Made by a program: the position numbers and the translations under genes. Below, one piece after another: positions 46,150 to 55,932 of a stretch of 64,000 nucleotides of DNA; the stretch's first letter is position 1; every line of letters starts with the position of its first letter. Where the stretch lies: NCBI RefSeq assembly GCF_002102355.1, contig NZ_LQPT01000040.1, forward strand, positions 150,961 through 214,960, in the 5' to 3' direction. Below the pieces are notes generated by a model, which worked only from the letters and a program-made list of their open reading frames with translations, was not told where the DNA came from and searched no databases. Origin of the DNA: Mycobacterium sherrisii. Lineage in GTDB: Bacteria; Actinomycetota; Actinomycetes; Mycobacteriales; Mycobacteriaceae.

Positions 46150-47487
46150 TCAGCCGAGCAGGGCGTCGACGAACGCATTTGCCTCGAAGGGCGCCAAATC
46201 GTCGGGCCCCTCGCCCAGGCCAACAAGTTTGACCGGAACGCCCAATTCTTGTTGCACCCGGAAGACGATGCCGCCCTTGGCCGTTCCGTCCAGCTTGGTC
46301 AGCACGGCGCCGGTGATCTCGACGACCTCGGCAAACACCTTCGCCTGAGCCAGTCCGTTTTGCCCGATCGTGGCGTCGAGAACCAGCAGTACTTCGTCGA
46401 CGGCGGCCCGCCTGGTCACCACCCGTTTGACCTTGCCCAGCTCGTCCATCAGGCCCACTTTGGTGTGCAACCGGCCCGCGGTATCGATCAGCACGACGTC
46501 CGCGCCCGCCTCGATGCCCTTGTCGACGGCGTCGAAGGCCACCGATGCCGGGTCCGCCCCCTCGGGCCCGCGCACCACTTCCGCGCCCACCCGAGCGGCC
46601 CAGGTCTGCAGCTGGTCGGCGGCGGCGGCGCGGAAGGTGTCGGCGGCGCCCAGCACGACGCGGCGGCCGTCGGCGACCAGTACCCGCGCCAGCTTGCCGA
46701 CGGTGGTGGTTTTGCCGGTGCCGTTGACGCCGACGACCAGCAGCACCGACGGGTGGTCGTCGTGCGGCAGGGCGCGGATCGAGCGATCCATCTCGGGATG
46801 CAGTTCCTTGATCAGCACGTCGCGCAGCACCGCGCGCGCGTCGGCCTCGGTCCGCACACTGCTGCTGGCCAGCCGCGAGCGCAGCTGCGAGACGACGGAT
46901 TCGGTGACGACCGGGCCCAGATCGGCGACCAGCAGGGTGTCCTCGACGTCCTGCCAGGAGTCTTCGTCCAGGTCGCCACCGCCGATCAGGCCGAGCATGC
47001 TGCGCCCCAGCGCGTTCTGCGACCGGGCCAGCCGGCCGCGCAACCGTTCCAGCCGCCCGGCGGTGGGCGCGATTTCCTCGATCGTCGTCGCGGGAACCTC
47101 GGGCGCCGGAGCTTCGGGTGCCTCGGGCGCCTCGGAAACTTCGGCTGCCTCGGGGGTCTCGGGTGCCTGGGGAGCCGGCGTGACGGCCTCGGTCTCGACC
47201 TGCGGCGCCGGCAGCTGCACATCGGAGATGGTGCGCCGCGGCGCGTCGCGCGGGAGGGTCGCGTCGTCCCCGACGGCGGGCAGCCCGGTGGTGTCGAGCG
47301 TCGACGTGCCCTGGGTGAAGGTGATGCCCGACGAGGTCGTGTAACGCCCGCCCTTGTCGAGGGCGCCCGGTTCGGGCCGGGTCAGGGTGATGCGCCGGCG
47401 ACGGTACCGGACCAGGCCCAGGACCAGCGCGGCGACGAGCACCAGGGCGGCAACAACAGCGATCGCGATCCAAAGGCCTTGTGACAC
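46150..47487 (-). CDS. ftsY: Signal recognition particle receptor FtsY
   Basis: The 445-residue SRP receptor has an N-terminal membrane helix (LWIAIAVVAALVLVAALVLG, about 4-24), a basic RYRRRR stop and an acidic Glu/Ala/Pro-rich A region (about 80-150, repeats of EAPEAPE type). The NG GTPase domain follows: VGVNGTGKTTTVGKLA, DTAGRLHTK, TKLDGTAKGG and GLGEGPDDLAPF. It receives Ffh-ribosome complexes at the membrane. Length slightly exceeds M. tuberculosis FtsY (422), the difference lying in the acidic region. It is followed downstream by amt and preceded by smc, all on one strand. Confidence 0.97.
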   Translation of the reverse strand: MSQGLWIAIAVVAALVLVAALVLGLVRYRRRRITLTRPEPGALDKGGRYTTSSGITFTQGTSTLDTTGLPAVGDDATLPRDAPRRTISDVQLPAPQVETEAVTPAPQAPETPEAAEVSEAPEAPEAPAPEVPATTIEEIAPTAGRLERLRGRLARSQNALGRSMLGLIGGGDLDEDSWQDVEDTLLVADLGPVVTESVVSQLRSRLASSSVRTEADARAVLRDVLIKELHPEMDRSIRALPHDDHPSVLLVVGVNGTGKTTTVGKLARVLVADGRRVVLGAADTFRAAAADQLQTWAARVGAEVVRGPEGADPASVAFDAVDKGIEAGADVVLIDTAGRLHTKVGLMDELGKVKRVVTRRAAVDEVLLVLDATIGQNGLAQAKVFAEVVEITGAVLTKLDGTAKGGIVFRVQQELGVPVKLVGLGEGPDDLAPFEANAFVDALLG

Positions 47488-47558
47488 GCTGACATTGTTT
47501 CAGGGCCACGCCGCGCAACCGACAGCGACTCACAGGGCCAGGGCGCCGCCCGCGCGCG

Positions 47559-47590
47559 CCAGGAAGCCAGGAAGCCAGGAAGCTAGGAAG
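47559..47590. repeat. 8-bp tandem repeat overlapping the smc stop codon
   Basis: CCAGGAAG is repeated three times (47559-47582), followed by CTAGGAAG (47583-47590). The fourth copy contains the smc stop codon (TAG on the minus strand) and encodes its last Ser residues. Unit loss or gain would move or remove the stop context, so length variation is plausible. Confidence 0.75.
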
Positions 47591-50500
47591 AAGTGGTGGC
47601 GAGCTGGGCGACCTGTTGGCCGCGCATACGCTGCGAGATCACCGCGGTGATGCCGTCGCCCTGCATGGTCACCCCGTACAACGCGTCGGCGACCTCCATC
47701 GTCGGCTTCTGGTGGGTGATGATGATCAGCTGCGAGCGCGCCCGCAGCAGCTCGAACAGCGAGATCAGCCGGCGCAGGTTGGTGTCGTCGAGCGCCGCCT
47801 CGACCTCGTCCATGATGTAGAACGGCGACGGGCGGGCACGGAAGATCGCCACCAGCATCGCGACCGCCGTCAGCGCCTTCTCGCCGCCGGACAACAACGA
47901 CAACCGGGTCACCTTCTTGCCGGGGGGACGCGCCTCGACCTCGATGCCGGTGGTCAGCATGTCGTCGGGATTGGTCAGGCGCAGCCGGCCCTCGCCGCCG
48001 GGGAACAGCACGGTGAAGACTTCTTGGAATTCGCGTTCGACGTCGACGAACGCGTCGCTGAACACCTGCAGGATGCGCGCGTCGACCTCGGCGACCACGT
48101 CGAGCAGGTCCTTGCGCGCCGACTTGACGTCCTCGAGCTGAGTGGACAGGAAGTTGTAGCGCTCCTCCAGCGCGGCGAACTCCTCGAGCGCAAGCGGGTT
48201 CACCCGGCCCAGCTCGGCCAGCTCGCGCTCGGCGCGCTTGGCCCGCCGCTCCTGGGTGGGCCGGTCGTAGGGCACCGGGGCGGGCGCCGTCACCTGTTCC
48301 CCGCGCTCGCGGGCCAACTCGAACTCGGCCATCTCCAGCTCGGACGGCGGCAGCGTGATCTGCGGGCCGTACTCGGCGATCAGGTCCGCCGGCGCCAACC
48401 CGAACTGCTCGAGCACCATCTGTTCGAGCTGCTCGATGCGCAGCGCCGCCTGGGCGTTGGCCACCTCGTCGCGGTGCAGCGAGTCGGTCAGCTTGGCCAC
48501 CCGGGCGCCCAGCGTGTGCACCTCGTCGCGCACCGCCGTCATGGCCGCCGACCGTGCTTCCCGCTCGGCCACCAGGGCGTCGCGGATCTGCGACACCGCG
48601 TCGACGACCCGGGTGAGCCGTGCCGCCAGCAGCCGGCCCGAGTCGGCGACCGCGGCGGCAACCGCGGCCGCGCGCAGTCGCGCGGCGTGGGCCTGCTGGG
48701 CGCGCACCCGTGCCTCGCGTTCGGCGGCGGCCGCGCGGCGCAGCGAGTCCGCCCGCCCGCGCACCGCATTGGCGCGTTCCTCGGCGGTGCGCACCGCGAG
48801 GCGGGCCTCCACCTCGACGCCCCGGGCGGCTTCGGCCGCGGCGGCGATCCGTTGCCGGCTGATCGTCGGGTCGGGCTCCTCCGCGGGTGCGAGCTGACTT
48901 TCCTGCGCGTTGCGCAGCCGAGTCTCGAGTTCGGTGACCTCGGCGACGGTCTGCGCACGATTGGCCTCGAGCTCCTCGCGCTGGCGCAGCAGGCGATTCC
49001 ATTCGGCCTCGGCGGTGCGGGCGTCCTGCCCGAGCCGGCCCAGCTGCTCGTACATCGCCGAGATGGCCGTGTCGGATTCGTTGAGCGCGGCCAACGCCTG
49101 CTCGGCGGAGTCCTGACGGCCACGCTGCTCGGTCAGCGCGCCCGACAGCGCGGCGGACAGCTGGGCGACCTGGGTTTCGGCGGCGGCCAGCTCGCTGCCG
49201 GCCTTGTCGATCTCCGAGGTCAGCTCCAGCGTCGACGGTTTGCGGTCCGAACCGCCGCTGACCCAGCCGCGGCCGACCAGGTCCCCGTCGAGGGTGACCG
49301 CCCGCAGCTGCGGGCGGCTGGCGACCAAATCCAGCGCCGCGCCCAGGTCGGGCACCACCGCGACGCCGGACAACATCGCCACCATCGCGCCCCGGAGCCG
49401 CTGCGGGGCCTCGACCAGGTCGAGCGCCCACAACGCACCGTCAGGCAGTGCCGCGGCCGACGGGGGCTGATCGACCGGCCAGTCCCCGAGCACGAGGGCC
49501 GCGCGGCCGCCGTCGGCCTGCTTGAGCGCCGCGACCGCCGCACGGGCCGCGCCGAAACTGTCGGCCGCCAGCGCGTCGGCGGCCGATCCGAGTACCGCGG
49601 CCAGCGCCGCCTCGTACCCCGACCGAACCTTCACCAACTTCGCGACCGGCCCGAGAAGCCCTGCGCCAGTGTGGTTTTGGGTGAGCCACGCGGCGCCGTC
49701 CTTGCGTTCGAGCCCCACCGACAGCGCGTCGATGCGGGCCCGCAGCGAGGCCACCCGGCGCTCGGCCTCCCGCTCGGCGGACTGCAGCTCGGCGACCCGT
49801 TCGTCGGCCAGTCGCAGCGCGGCCACGGTCCGCTCGTGGTGTTCGTCGAGGCCGACCTCGCCCTGATCGAGTTCACCGACGCGGGCCTGCACGGTTTCGA
49901 ATTCGGCCCGGGTCTGCTGGGCGCGGGCGGCCCCCTGTTCGATGCGCTCGGACAGCCGAGCGACGCTGTCGTCGATCGATTCGACGCGGGCCCGCATGGT
50001 TTCGACCTGACCGGCCAGCCGGGCCAGACCCTCGCGGCGGTCCGCTTCGGCGCGCACCGCGGCCAGATGCGCCCGGTCGGCCTCGGCCGCCTCGCGCTCG
50101 CGCTCGGCCAGTTCGGCCCGGGCCGTCTCGAGCCGGGTCCGCGCCCCGGCCAGCTCCGCCAGCAGCTGCTGCTCGGCGGCGGCGACCCGGTCGGCCTCGG
50201 CGTCCAGCGCGTCGGGGTCGGTATCGCCGGTGGCCACCGGCTCGGCGTCGAGATGCTGGGCGCGCTCGCTGGCGATGCGGACGGTGGCGCCCACCCGTTC
50301 GGCCAACGCGGACAGCCCGAACCAGGTGTGCTGGACCGACTCGGCCCGCACCGAGAGCTCGGCCAGCGCGGTTTCGTGCGCGGTCAGCTCCTCGGACGCC
50401 ACGGCCAGCCGGGCGGCGGCCTCGTCGTGCTCCCGGCGCATCGCCGCCTCGGCCTCGAGGATCGCGTCGCGCTGGGTCTGCCGGCTGACCAGGTCGTCGG

Positions 50501-51191
50501 CGGCCAGCCGCAGCCGCGCATCGCGCAGATCCGCCTGGATGGTCTGAGCGCGCCGGGCCACCTCGGCCTGGCGGCCCAGCGGTTTAAGCTGGCGACGCAA
50601 TTCGGTGGTCAGGTCGGACAGCCGGGCCAGGTTGGCCTGCATGGCGTCGAGCTTGCGCAGCGCCTTCTCTTTGCGCTTGCGGTGCTTGAGCACCCCGGCG
50701 GCTTCCTCGATGAACGCCCGGCGATCCTCGGGCCGGGATTGCAGGATTTCGTCGAGCTTGCCCTGCCCCACGATGACGTGCATCTCGCGGCCGATACCGG
50801 AATCGCTGAGCAGCTCCTGAACGTCCATCAAACGGCAACTGGCGCCGTTGATTTCGTATTCACTCGCGCCGTCGCGGAACATCCGCCGCGTGATCGACAC
50901 CTCGGAATACTCGATCGGCAGCGCGTTGTCGGAGTTGTCGATCGTCACCGTGACCTCGGCGCGGCCCAGGGGGGCGCGCGACGACGTGCCGGCGAAGATG
51001 ACGTCTTCCATCTTCCCGCCGCGCAACGTCTTGGCGCCCTGCTCGCCCATCACCCAGGCCAGCGCGTCGACCACGTTGGACTTGCCGGAACCGTTGGGCC
51101 CGACGACGGCGGTGATGCCCGGCTCGAAACGCAGAGTCGTCGGCGAGGCAAAGGACTTGAAGCCCTTCAGCGTCAGACTCTTGAGGTACAC
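47583..51191 (-). CDS. smc: Chromosome segregation protein SMC
   Basis: The 1202-residue SMC ATPase starts at GTG. The N-terminal head has Walker [15 protein letters not shown], two long coiled coils flank a hinge (about 500-670, with [16 protein letters not shown] and [13 protein letters not shown]), and the C-terminal head has the signature [11 protein letters not shown] and Walker [14 protein letters not shown]. It organises and segregates the chromosome with ScpA and ScpB. TAGTCT, 8 nt before the GTG on the minus strand, suggests a leaderless message. Length equals the M. tuberculosis protein within three residues. The coding end overlaps a tandem repeat. Confidence 0.97.
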   Translation of the reverse strand: MYLKSLTLKGFKSFASPTTLRFEPGITAVVGPNGSGKSNVVDALAWVMGEQGAKTLRGGKMEDVIFAGTSSRAPLGRAEVTVTIDNSDNALPIEYSEVSITRRMFRDGASEYEINGASCRLMDVQELLSDSGIGREMHVIVGQGKLDEILQSRPEDRRAFIEEAAGVLKHRKRKEKALRKLDAMQANLARLSDLTTELRRQLKPLGRQAEVARRAQTIQADLRDARLRLAADDLVSRQTQRDAILEAEAAMRREHDEAAARLAVASEELTAHETALAELSVRAESVQHTWFGLSALAERVGATVRIASERAQHLDAEPVATGDTDPDALDAEADRVAAAEQQLLAELAGARTRLETARAELAEREREAAEADRAHLAAVRAEADRREGLARLAGQVETMRARVESIDDSVARLSERIEQGAARAQQTRAEFETVQARVGELDQGEVGLDEHHERTVAALRLADERVAELQSAEREAERRVASLRARIDALSVGLERKDGAAWLTQNHTGAGLLGPVAKLVKVRSGYEAALAAVLGSAADALAADSFGAARAAVAALKQADGGRAALVLGDWPVDQPPSAAALPDGALWALDLVEAPQRLRGAMVAMLSGVAVVPDLGAALDLVASRPQLRAVTLDGDLVGRGWVSGGSDRKPSTLELTSEIDKAGSELAAAETQVAQLSAALSGALTEQRGRQDSAEQALAALNESDTAISAMYEQLGRLGQDARTAEAEWNRLLRQREELEANRAQTVAEVTELETRLRNAQESQLAPAEEPDPTISRQRIAAAAEAARGVEVEARLAVRTAEERANAVRGRADSLRRAAAAEREARVRAQQAHAARLRAAAVAAAVADSGRLLAARLTRVVDAVSQIRDALVAEREARSAAMTAVRDEVHTLGARVAKLTDSLHRDEVANAQAALRIEQLEQMVLEQFGLAPADLIAEYGPQITLPPSELEMAEFELARERGEQVTAPAPVPYDRPTQERRAKRAERELAELGRVNPLALEEFAALEERYNFLSTQLEDVKSARKDLLDVVAEVDARILQVFSDAFVDVEREFQEVFTVLFPGGEGRLRLTNPDDMLTTGIEVEARPPGKKVTRLSLLSGGEKALTAVAMLVAIFRARPSPFYIMDEVEAALDDTNLRRLISLFELLRARSQLIIITHQKPTMEVADALYGVTMQGDGITAVISQRMRGQQVAQLATTSS

Positions 51192-51332
51192 GGCCAGCCA
51201 GACTACCGCTCAAATTGCCCGCGCCGGCGTCACCACGGGGTGTCGCAGCGCCCGAAATACGCCTCCGGACCACGCCCTGACGCAGTGGTCACAGTGGCCC
51301 CTTGCGTCACCGAAAAGGGGCCGGGAAAGCCG

Positions 51333-51626
51333 TCAGCGTTCGACGAAACCGGCGAACTGCTCCGTCGGCGCGGACCAGTCGGCGACGACCTTGTCCACCC
51401 GGCCCGGCCGCGGCGGCCACGCATGGCCGCCTTCGAGCAGGTCGAGCAGTTGTTCGGCCGCTGCCCGCGGGCCCTGCGCGACGACCAGGACGCGGCCGTC
51501 GGCCTGGTTGGCCGCGTAGCCGGTGAGGCCGAGCTCCAGCGCCCGGCTGCGCGTCCACCAGCGGAAACCGACGCCCTGGACCGCGCCGTGCACCCAAGCG
51601 GTCAGCCGGACGTCAGGTTCCGACAT
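51333..51626 (-). CDS. acyP: Acylphosphatase
   Basis: The 97-residue enzyme has the acylphosphatase fold: VHGAVQGVGFRWWTRSRALELGLTGYAAN in split blocks holds the phosphate-binding loop GxVQGVGFR and the catalytic Asn (YAAN), and the closing part is G-RVLVVAQGP. It hydrolyses acyl phosphates in the cytosol. Its start lies inside the end of the OsmC gene (14-bp overlap). It is followed by smc after 141 bp, the Rv2922A arrangement. Confidence 0.93.
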   Translation of the reverse strand: MSEPDVRLTAWVHGAVQGVGFRWWTRSRALELGLTGYAANQADGRVLVVAQGPRAAAEQLLDLLEGGHAWPPRPGRVDKVVADWSAPTEQFAGFVER

Positions 51627-52071
51627 CTACACCCTTGGAACGCACCGTGGGATCTGCCTTCATACCGACGTCGGCCACCGTGAAGTTGACCTCGGTGCCG
51701 GCCTTCAGCGTGCGCCCGACGGTGCAGACCAGGTCGATGGCCCGGTCGACGACCACCCGCAGCCGCTCCTTGTCCGCGGCGGACAGCCCCGACAGGTCGA
51801 GCTCGAGCGTCTCCTTCAAGAGTGGATACACCTCGCGTTCGCGGTCGGCGGCGCCCGACACCCGGACCACCGCCTGATAGTCGTCGCCGAGCCGGCGGGC
51901 CAGCGGCTGGTCGCTGGACATCCCGCTGCACGCGGCGAGCGCGATCTTCAGCAACTCGCCGGGGGTGAACACGCCTTCGACATCCTCGGAGCCGATCAGC
52001 ACCTGCGCGCCCCGCGAGCTGTGTCCGGTATAGCGGCGAGTCCCGGTGCGCTGCACCCACAGTTCGGTCAT
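51613..52071 (-). CDS. OsmC/Ohr family protein (Rv2923c-like)
   Basis: The 152-residue protein has the OsmC fold: GTRRYTGHSSRGAQVLIG at the N-terminus, the active-site Cys in ALAACSGMSSDQPLARRLG, and a C-terminal RAIDLVCTVGRTLKAGTEVNF region. The usual second Cys of the peroxidatic pair falls at about the LVCTVG position. Such proteins reduce organic hydroperoxides with thiol partners. The gene directly precedes acyP, as in M. tuberculosis, but is slightly longer than Rv2923c. Confidence 0.9.
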   Translation of the reverse strand: MTELWVQRTGTRRYTGHSSRGAQVLIGSEDVEGVFTPGELLKIALAACSGMSSDQPLARRLGDDYQAVVRVSGAADREREVYPLLKETLELDLSGLSAADKERLRVVVDRAIDLVCTVGRTLKAGTEVNFTVADVGMKADPTVRSKGVDVGT

Positions 52072-52110
52072 GGCTCATTTCTACCGGGCGCCGGGCACCG
52101 CACGCCCCCC

Positions 52111-52194
52111 GAGTGTGTCCAGAGTGTGTTCGGGGCGGGTGCCACCGGCGCGTCGCCGCCCTGGGCGGACACCCGACGCCGGCACCGCACACTC
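52111..52194. repeat. Dispersed intergenic element, copy B
   Basis: Two GAGTGTG boxes (52111-52117, 52122-52128), a 37-bp core (52147-52183) and a terminal GCACACTC (52187-52194) repeat the layout of the element at 7654-7744. The core differs at only three positions. The outer GAGTGTG and CACACTC are inverted relative to each other. It fills most of the gap between the NifU-like and OsmC genes. Confidence 0.65.
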
Positions 52195-52220
52195 GATGAC
52201 CGAGGACGATCAGAGGCGAC

Positions 52221-52793
52221 TCAGCGAACGATCAGCGACAGCAGCTTCTTACCCAAAGATATTGTGCCCGAATCGCTTTCGCTCGCGACGACCACGGTCT
52301 GGGGATCGGCCCGGCGGCGCAGTTCGCGCTCCAGCACGTCGCGCAGCGTGGCCGACGCGCCGGGACAGCCGTCGCAGGCGCCCGACATCCGCACCGTCAC
52401 GTGATGGCCCTCCACCGAGACCAGCTCGATCGAGCCGCCGTGCGAGGCGGCCAGCGCGCCGACTCGCCCGGCCAGCAGTTCGGCCGCGGCATCCTTCAAT
52501 CCGGTTGCCGCGCAGGAGGATTCGTCGACGACCCAAGTCGCGGGCTGCGACAGCGCCGCGCTGAGCGCCGCGCGGACGTCATCGCCCAGCTCCCGCCAGG
52601 TGTGGCCGGCGCCGACCGTGATCAGGACGCCGCCGGGCTCCACCACCAGTTCGTCGAGGATGCCGGCGTCCAGCAACGCACCCAGCCTGCCCGGCGCGGC
52701 GCGCACGACGCCCGGTGGCGGCAGCCGATCCGCGCCGACCACCCAGCGCAGCCGCCGCGCGTCCGCGGTGGCGGTGGCGTGTAGCGCAATCAT
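52221..52793 (-). CDS. NifU C-terminal domain-like protein encoded with feoAB
   Basis: The 190-residue protein overlaps the feoB stop by ATGA. Residues 105-175 form a NifU C-terminal (Nfu) scaffold domain with the C-x2-C cluster site in MSGACDGCPGASATLRDVLERELRRR. The N-terminal 100 residues are unassigned but carry a CAATG block. Nfu domains hold and pass on Fe-S clusters. Coupling to FeoB suggests that it handles newly imported Fe2+, or senses iron like the Fe-S protein FeoC. That link is inference from the operon. Confidence 0.82.
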   Translation of the reverse strand: MIALHATATADARRLRWVVGADRLPPPGVVRAAPGRLGALLDAGILDELVVEPGGVLITVGAGHTWRELGDDVRAALSAALSQPATWVVDESSCAATGLKDAAAELLAGRVGALAASHGGSIELVSVEGHHVTVRMSGACDGCPGASATLRDVLERELRRRADPQTVVVASESDSGTISLGKKLLSLIVR

Positions 52794-54700
52794 GCGCCCA
52801 GTCCGATCGCGACCGATCGGGCGAGGAACGCCATCGTCCACGCCAGCACGAACATGTAGGACCACGCCAGGGCGGGCCAGCGCCACGAGTTGGTCTCGCG
52901 GCGCATCACCGCGACGGTCGACATGCATTGCAGCGCATAGACGAAATACGCCATCAGGGCGATGACCGTGGGCGCGGTGAACACCTTGCGGCCCTGGCCG
53001 TCGGTCATGTTGACCAGCGCGTCGCGCGGGTCGTCGGGGCTGGTCGCCGCCGAGACCTGGCCCAGCGTCGAGACGAAAACCTCGCGCGCCGAGAACGAGC
53101 CGAGCAGCGAAACGTTGATGTGCCAATCGAATCCGAGCGGCGTGAACACCGGCCCGACCGCCCGCCCGATGTCGGCGGCGAAGCTGTGTTCCATCACGTA
53201 GGCGGTGGCATCGGTCGCGGACAGGTTGGCCGTCTCCGATTGGCGCGCCGGCAGGTTGAGCAGCACCCACAGCACCACCGAGGTGGCCAGGATGATCGTC
53301 CCGGCCTTGCGCAGGAACATCTTGGCCGAGTCCCACATCGTGATCAGCACGTTCTTGGGCGACGGGAAGCGGTACGGCGGAAGCTCCATCGTGAACGGCA
53401 GCAGATCGCTGCGCAGGATCGTCGACTTGAACACCGACGCGGCGATCAACGCCGACGTGCCGCCGCACACATACAGCGCGAACATCGCGATGCCCTGCGC
53501 GCTGAACCCGCCCCACTGCGTGCTCGGCGACACCAGCAGCCCGACCAGCAGGGTGAACACCGGAAGCCGGGCCGAGCAGGTCATCAACGGGGCGGTGATG
53601 ATGGTCGCGATGCGGTCGCGGGCCGATGGCAGCGTCCGGGTGGCCATGATCCCCGGGATGGCGCACGCGAACGACGACAGCATCGCGACGAAGGCACGGC
53701 CCTCCAGCCCCGTCGCGGCCATCACCCGGTCCATCAGGAAGGCCGCGCGCGCCATGTAGCCGATGTTCTCCAGCAACGCGATCAGCAGGAACAACAGCAC
53801 GATCTGGGGGATGAACTGCAGGACCGTGCCCACTCCGCCGATGATGCCCTGACCCAGCAGTCCGCGGACCACGTAGTTGCCGACGTGGTCGCTGACCAGC
53901 CCGCCGAGCTGGCCGAGCCAATCACCCACCTGATCCTGCAGCGGCGCGGCGACGGTGAAGACGACTTGAAAGAAGCAGAACATCACCGCGAAGAAGATCA
54001 GGGTGCCCCACAGCGGGTGCAGCACGACCGCGTCGATCCGCGCCGTCCGCCGATCCGGTTTCGGCGCAACGTAATCGGCCGCCTGCAGCACCGATCTGCC
54101 CCACGCGTCGACGGCGGCGTCGTCGGCCGGCGGCAGGACCGGGGGTCGCTGCCACCGGTGGAAGGCGACCAGTTGCGCGCGCAGGGCGTCGATACCGACG
54201 CCGCGATTGGCGATGACGGCAAGAACGGGGACGCCCAGCGCGGTGGACAGGGCGTCGATGTTTACGCCGCCGCCCCGCGCGGTCAACTCGTCGGTCATGC
54301 TCAGCACCAGCAGGCAGGGCAGGTCCTGGCGCAACACCTGGGCCACCAAAATGATGGAGCGGTGCAGCGTGGTGGCGTCGGCGACGATGACGATCGCGTC
54401 TGGGCGGCCGTCGCCGTAGACCTCACCGCCCAGTAGGTCCACCACCACCTGCTCGTCGGGGCTGATCGGGTCGAGGCTGTAGGTGCCGGGCAGATCCTCG
54501 ATGGCGAGCTCGACGCCGTCCACCTTGGTGGTGCCGACGCTGCGTCCCACCGTGACGCCCGGGTAGTTGCCGGTCTTGGCGCGCAAGCCGGTCAGGTGGT
54601 TGAAAACCGAGGTCTTACCCGCGTTCGGGCTGCCCACCAGCGCGATGCGCGCCATCCCCGCGACGGCGACCGCGCCGCCGTCGTCATGGCAGGCCGTCAT
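52790..54700 (-). CDS. feoB: Ferrous iron transporter FeoB
   Basis: The 636-residue Fe2+ transporter has an N-terminal GTPase domain: P-loop GSPNAGKTSVFNHLTG, GNYPGVTVGR switch I, DLPGTYSL switch II and LSMTDE in the NKxD position (Asn replaced by Thr-Asp). A GDI-like helical spacer follows, then two Gate domains with the Cys/Ser pore motifs SSFACAIPGIMATR and YALQCMSTVAVMRRE. The start at 54700 overlaps the feoA stop by ATGA. FeoAB is not in this place in M. tuberculosis. Confidence 0.93.
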   Translation of the reverse strand: MTACHDDGGAVAVAGMARIALVGSPNAGKTSVFNHLTGLRAKTGNYPGVTVGRSVGTTKVDGVELAIEDLPGTYSLDPISPDEQVVVDLLGGEVYGDGRPDAIVIVADATTLHRSIILVAQVLRQDLPCLLVLSMTDELTARGGGVNIDALSTALGVPVLAVIANRGVGIDALRAQLVAFHRWQRPPVLPPADDAAVDAWGRSVLQAADYVAPKPDRRTARIDAVVLHPLWGTLIFFAVMFCFFQVVFTVAAPLQDQVGDWLGQLGGLVSDHVGNYVVRGLLGQGIIGGVGTVLQFIPQIVLLFLLIALLENIGYMARAAFLMDRVMAATGLEGRAFVAMLSSFACAIPGIMATRTLPSARDRIATIITAPLMTCSARLPVFTLLVGLLVSPSTQWGGFSAQGIAMFALYVCGGTSALIAASVFKSTILRSDLLPFTMELPPYRFPSPKNVLITMWDSAKMFLRKAGTIILATSVVLWVLLNLPARQSETANLSATDATAYVMEHSFAADIGRAVGPVFTPLGFDWHINVSLLGSFSAREVFVSTLGQVSAATSPDDPRDALVNMTDGQGRKVFTAPTVIALMAYFVYALQCMSTVAVMRRETNSWRWPALAWSYMFVLAWTMAFLARSVAIGLGA

Positions 54701-54981
54701 GTGCCGGTCCCCGGGACCACTTCGATCAACCGGGCCTCGCGCCGGCGCAAGCACAGTTCGGTGTCTTGCACCCGATAGATCGTGGGATCGCCCATCGGGG
54801 CCCGGCGGATGACCTCGACGTCGGAGGACGGCCGAAAACCCAACTGCCGCAGCCGTCCTGCCACCGCCGCCGACGCCGCGCGGGCCACGCCCACAATGGT
54901 GGCCCGCTCGCCCGGGGACAGCTGAGCCAGCACGGCCGGAGCACCGGGATCGCGATCTGCGTTTCGCGCGGAGTTGCGCAT
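54697..54981 (-). CDS. feoA: Ferrous iron transport protein FeoA
   Basis: The 94-residue cytosolic SH3-like protein stimulates FeoB. LSPGERATIVGVARAASAAVAGRLRQLGFRPSSDVEVIRRAP in blocks and TIYRVQDTELCLRRREARLIEV fit the FeoA pattern, including the LxxLGF turn. It is the first gene of feoA-feoB-nifU-like, all joined by ATGA overlaps. Two near-identical operator-like boxes lie 37-70 bp upstream. Confidence 0.9.
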   Translation of the reverse strand: MRNSARNADRDPGAPAVLAQLSPGERATIVGVARAASAAVAGRLRQLGFRPSSDVEVIRRAPMGDPTIYRVQDTELCLRRREARLIEVVPGTGT

Positions 54982-55017
54982 CTAGTCGCCCCGCCGCCAG
55001 AGGTTGATCATCCTGGT

Positions 55018-55050
55018 AAGGATAACCTCACGATGCTGAGGATAACCTCA
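55018..55050. promoter_or_regulatory. Tandem 13-bp operator-like boxes upstream of feoA
   Basis: AAGGATAACCTCA (55018-55030) and GAGGATAACCTCA (55038-55050) are 12/13 identical and exactly 20 bp apart, about two helical turns. The second box sits in the dyad TGAGG-N4-CCTCA (55037-55050). The AGGNTAxCCT look recalls DtxR-family metal-regulator sites, but it does not match the standard IdeR box. They lie between feoA and the end of mutM. Confidence 0.65.
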
Positions 55051-55068
55051 GTTGTTTGCGGAAAGTCC

Positions 55069-55929
55069 TCAGCGTCGCGGTCGGGGTTGGCAGCGCGGGC
55101 AATAGAAAGACGAGCGGTTCATGAATTTCTCCCGGCGTATCACCGCGCCGCACCGGCGGCAGCTTTCGCCTTCGCGCCCATAGGCATCCAGGGATCGGTC
55201 GAAGTAGCCCGACTCTCCGTTGACGTTGACATACAGCGAGTCGAACGAGGTCCCGCCCTGGGCCAGCGCCTCGCCCATCACCTCGGCGGCCGCGTCGAGC
55301 ACGGCTTTGAGCTGGCGGCGGGTCAGCGTGGCGGCCACCCGGGCGCCGTTGACCTTGGCGCGCCACAACGCCTCGTCGGCGTAGATGTTGCCGATGCCCG
55401 ACACCACCTGCTGATCCAGCAGCTGGCGCTTGATCTCGGAATGCTTGCCGCGCAACACCTTGACCACGGCATCGGCGTCGAAGCGGGGGTCCAGCGGATC
55501 GCGCGCCAGGTGCGCGACGGGCTGGGGCAGCACGCTGCCGTCCACCTCCACCAGATCGGCCAGCAGCCAACCGCCGAAGGTGCGCTGGTCGGCGAAGCTG
55601 AGCACCGTCTTGTCGTCGAGCAGCGCCGAGATCCGCACGTGGTCGTCCCGCGGCACCGCGCCCAGCAGCATCTGCCCGCTCATGCCGAGGTGAACGACGA
55701 GCGCGGTCTCCGGTCCGGCCGGCTCGTCCAGCAGCAGCCACAGGTATTTTCCGCGCCGATCCGTTCCCAGGATCCGCGCGTCGAGCAGCCGGGCGGTGAG
55801 GTCGGCGGGCCCGGCCTCGTGCCGGCGTACCGCGCGGGGATGGTGCACCCGGACGGCGGTGATGGTCTTGCCGACGATGTGAGCCTGCAGGCCCCGGCGC
55901 ACCACCTCGACTTCGGGCAGTTCGGGCAT
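55069..55929 (-). CDS. mutM: Formamidopyrimidine-DNA glycosylase (Fpg/MutM)
   Basis: The 286-residue repair glycosylase excises 8-oxoguanine and formamidopyrimidines and nicks the strand. The N-terminal Pro nucleophile and Glu are in [14 protein letters not shown]. The H2TH region ([17 protein letters not shown], then [16 protein letters not shown]) and the C-terminal zinc finger C-x2-C-x16-C-x2-C ([10 protein letters not shown], then FYCPRCQ) are intact. It follows rnc by 3 bp as the last gene of YceD-rnc-mutM. The feo operon is inserted just after it. Confidence 0.96.
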   Translation of the reverse strand: MPELPEVEVVRRGLQAHIVGKTITAVRVHHPRAVRRHEAGPADLTARLLDARILGTDRRGKYLWLLLDEPAGPETALVVHLGMSGQMLLGAVPRDDHVRISALLDDKTVLSFADQRTFGGWLLADLVEVDGSVLPQPVAHLARDPLDPRFDADAVVKVLRGKHSEIKRQLLDQQVVSGIGNIYADEALWRAKVNGARVAATLTRRQLKAVLDAAAEVMGEALAQGGTSFDSLYVNVNGESGYFDRSLDAYGREGESCRRCGAVIRREKFMNRSSFYCPRCQPRPRR

Positions 55930-55932
55930 CGA

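Noticed and set aside
47616-51683. A 1355-codon plus-strand open frame opposite smc
   Set aside because: It is antisense to a fully conserved SMC protein; the product is low-complexity and has no recognisable domain. It is open only because of codon bias.
55018-55050. Classical IdeR box upstream of feoA
   Set aside because: The boxes share the AGG...CCT look, but the 19-bp IdeR consensus is not met; I report them as unassigned operators instead.
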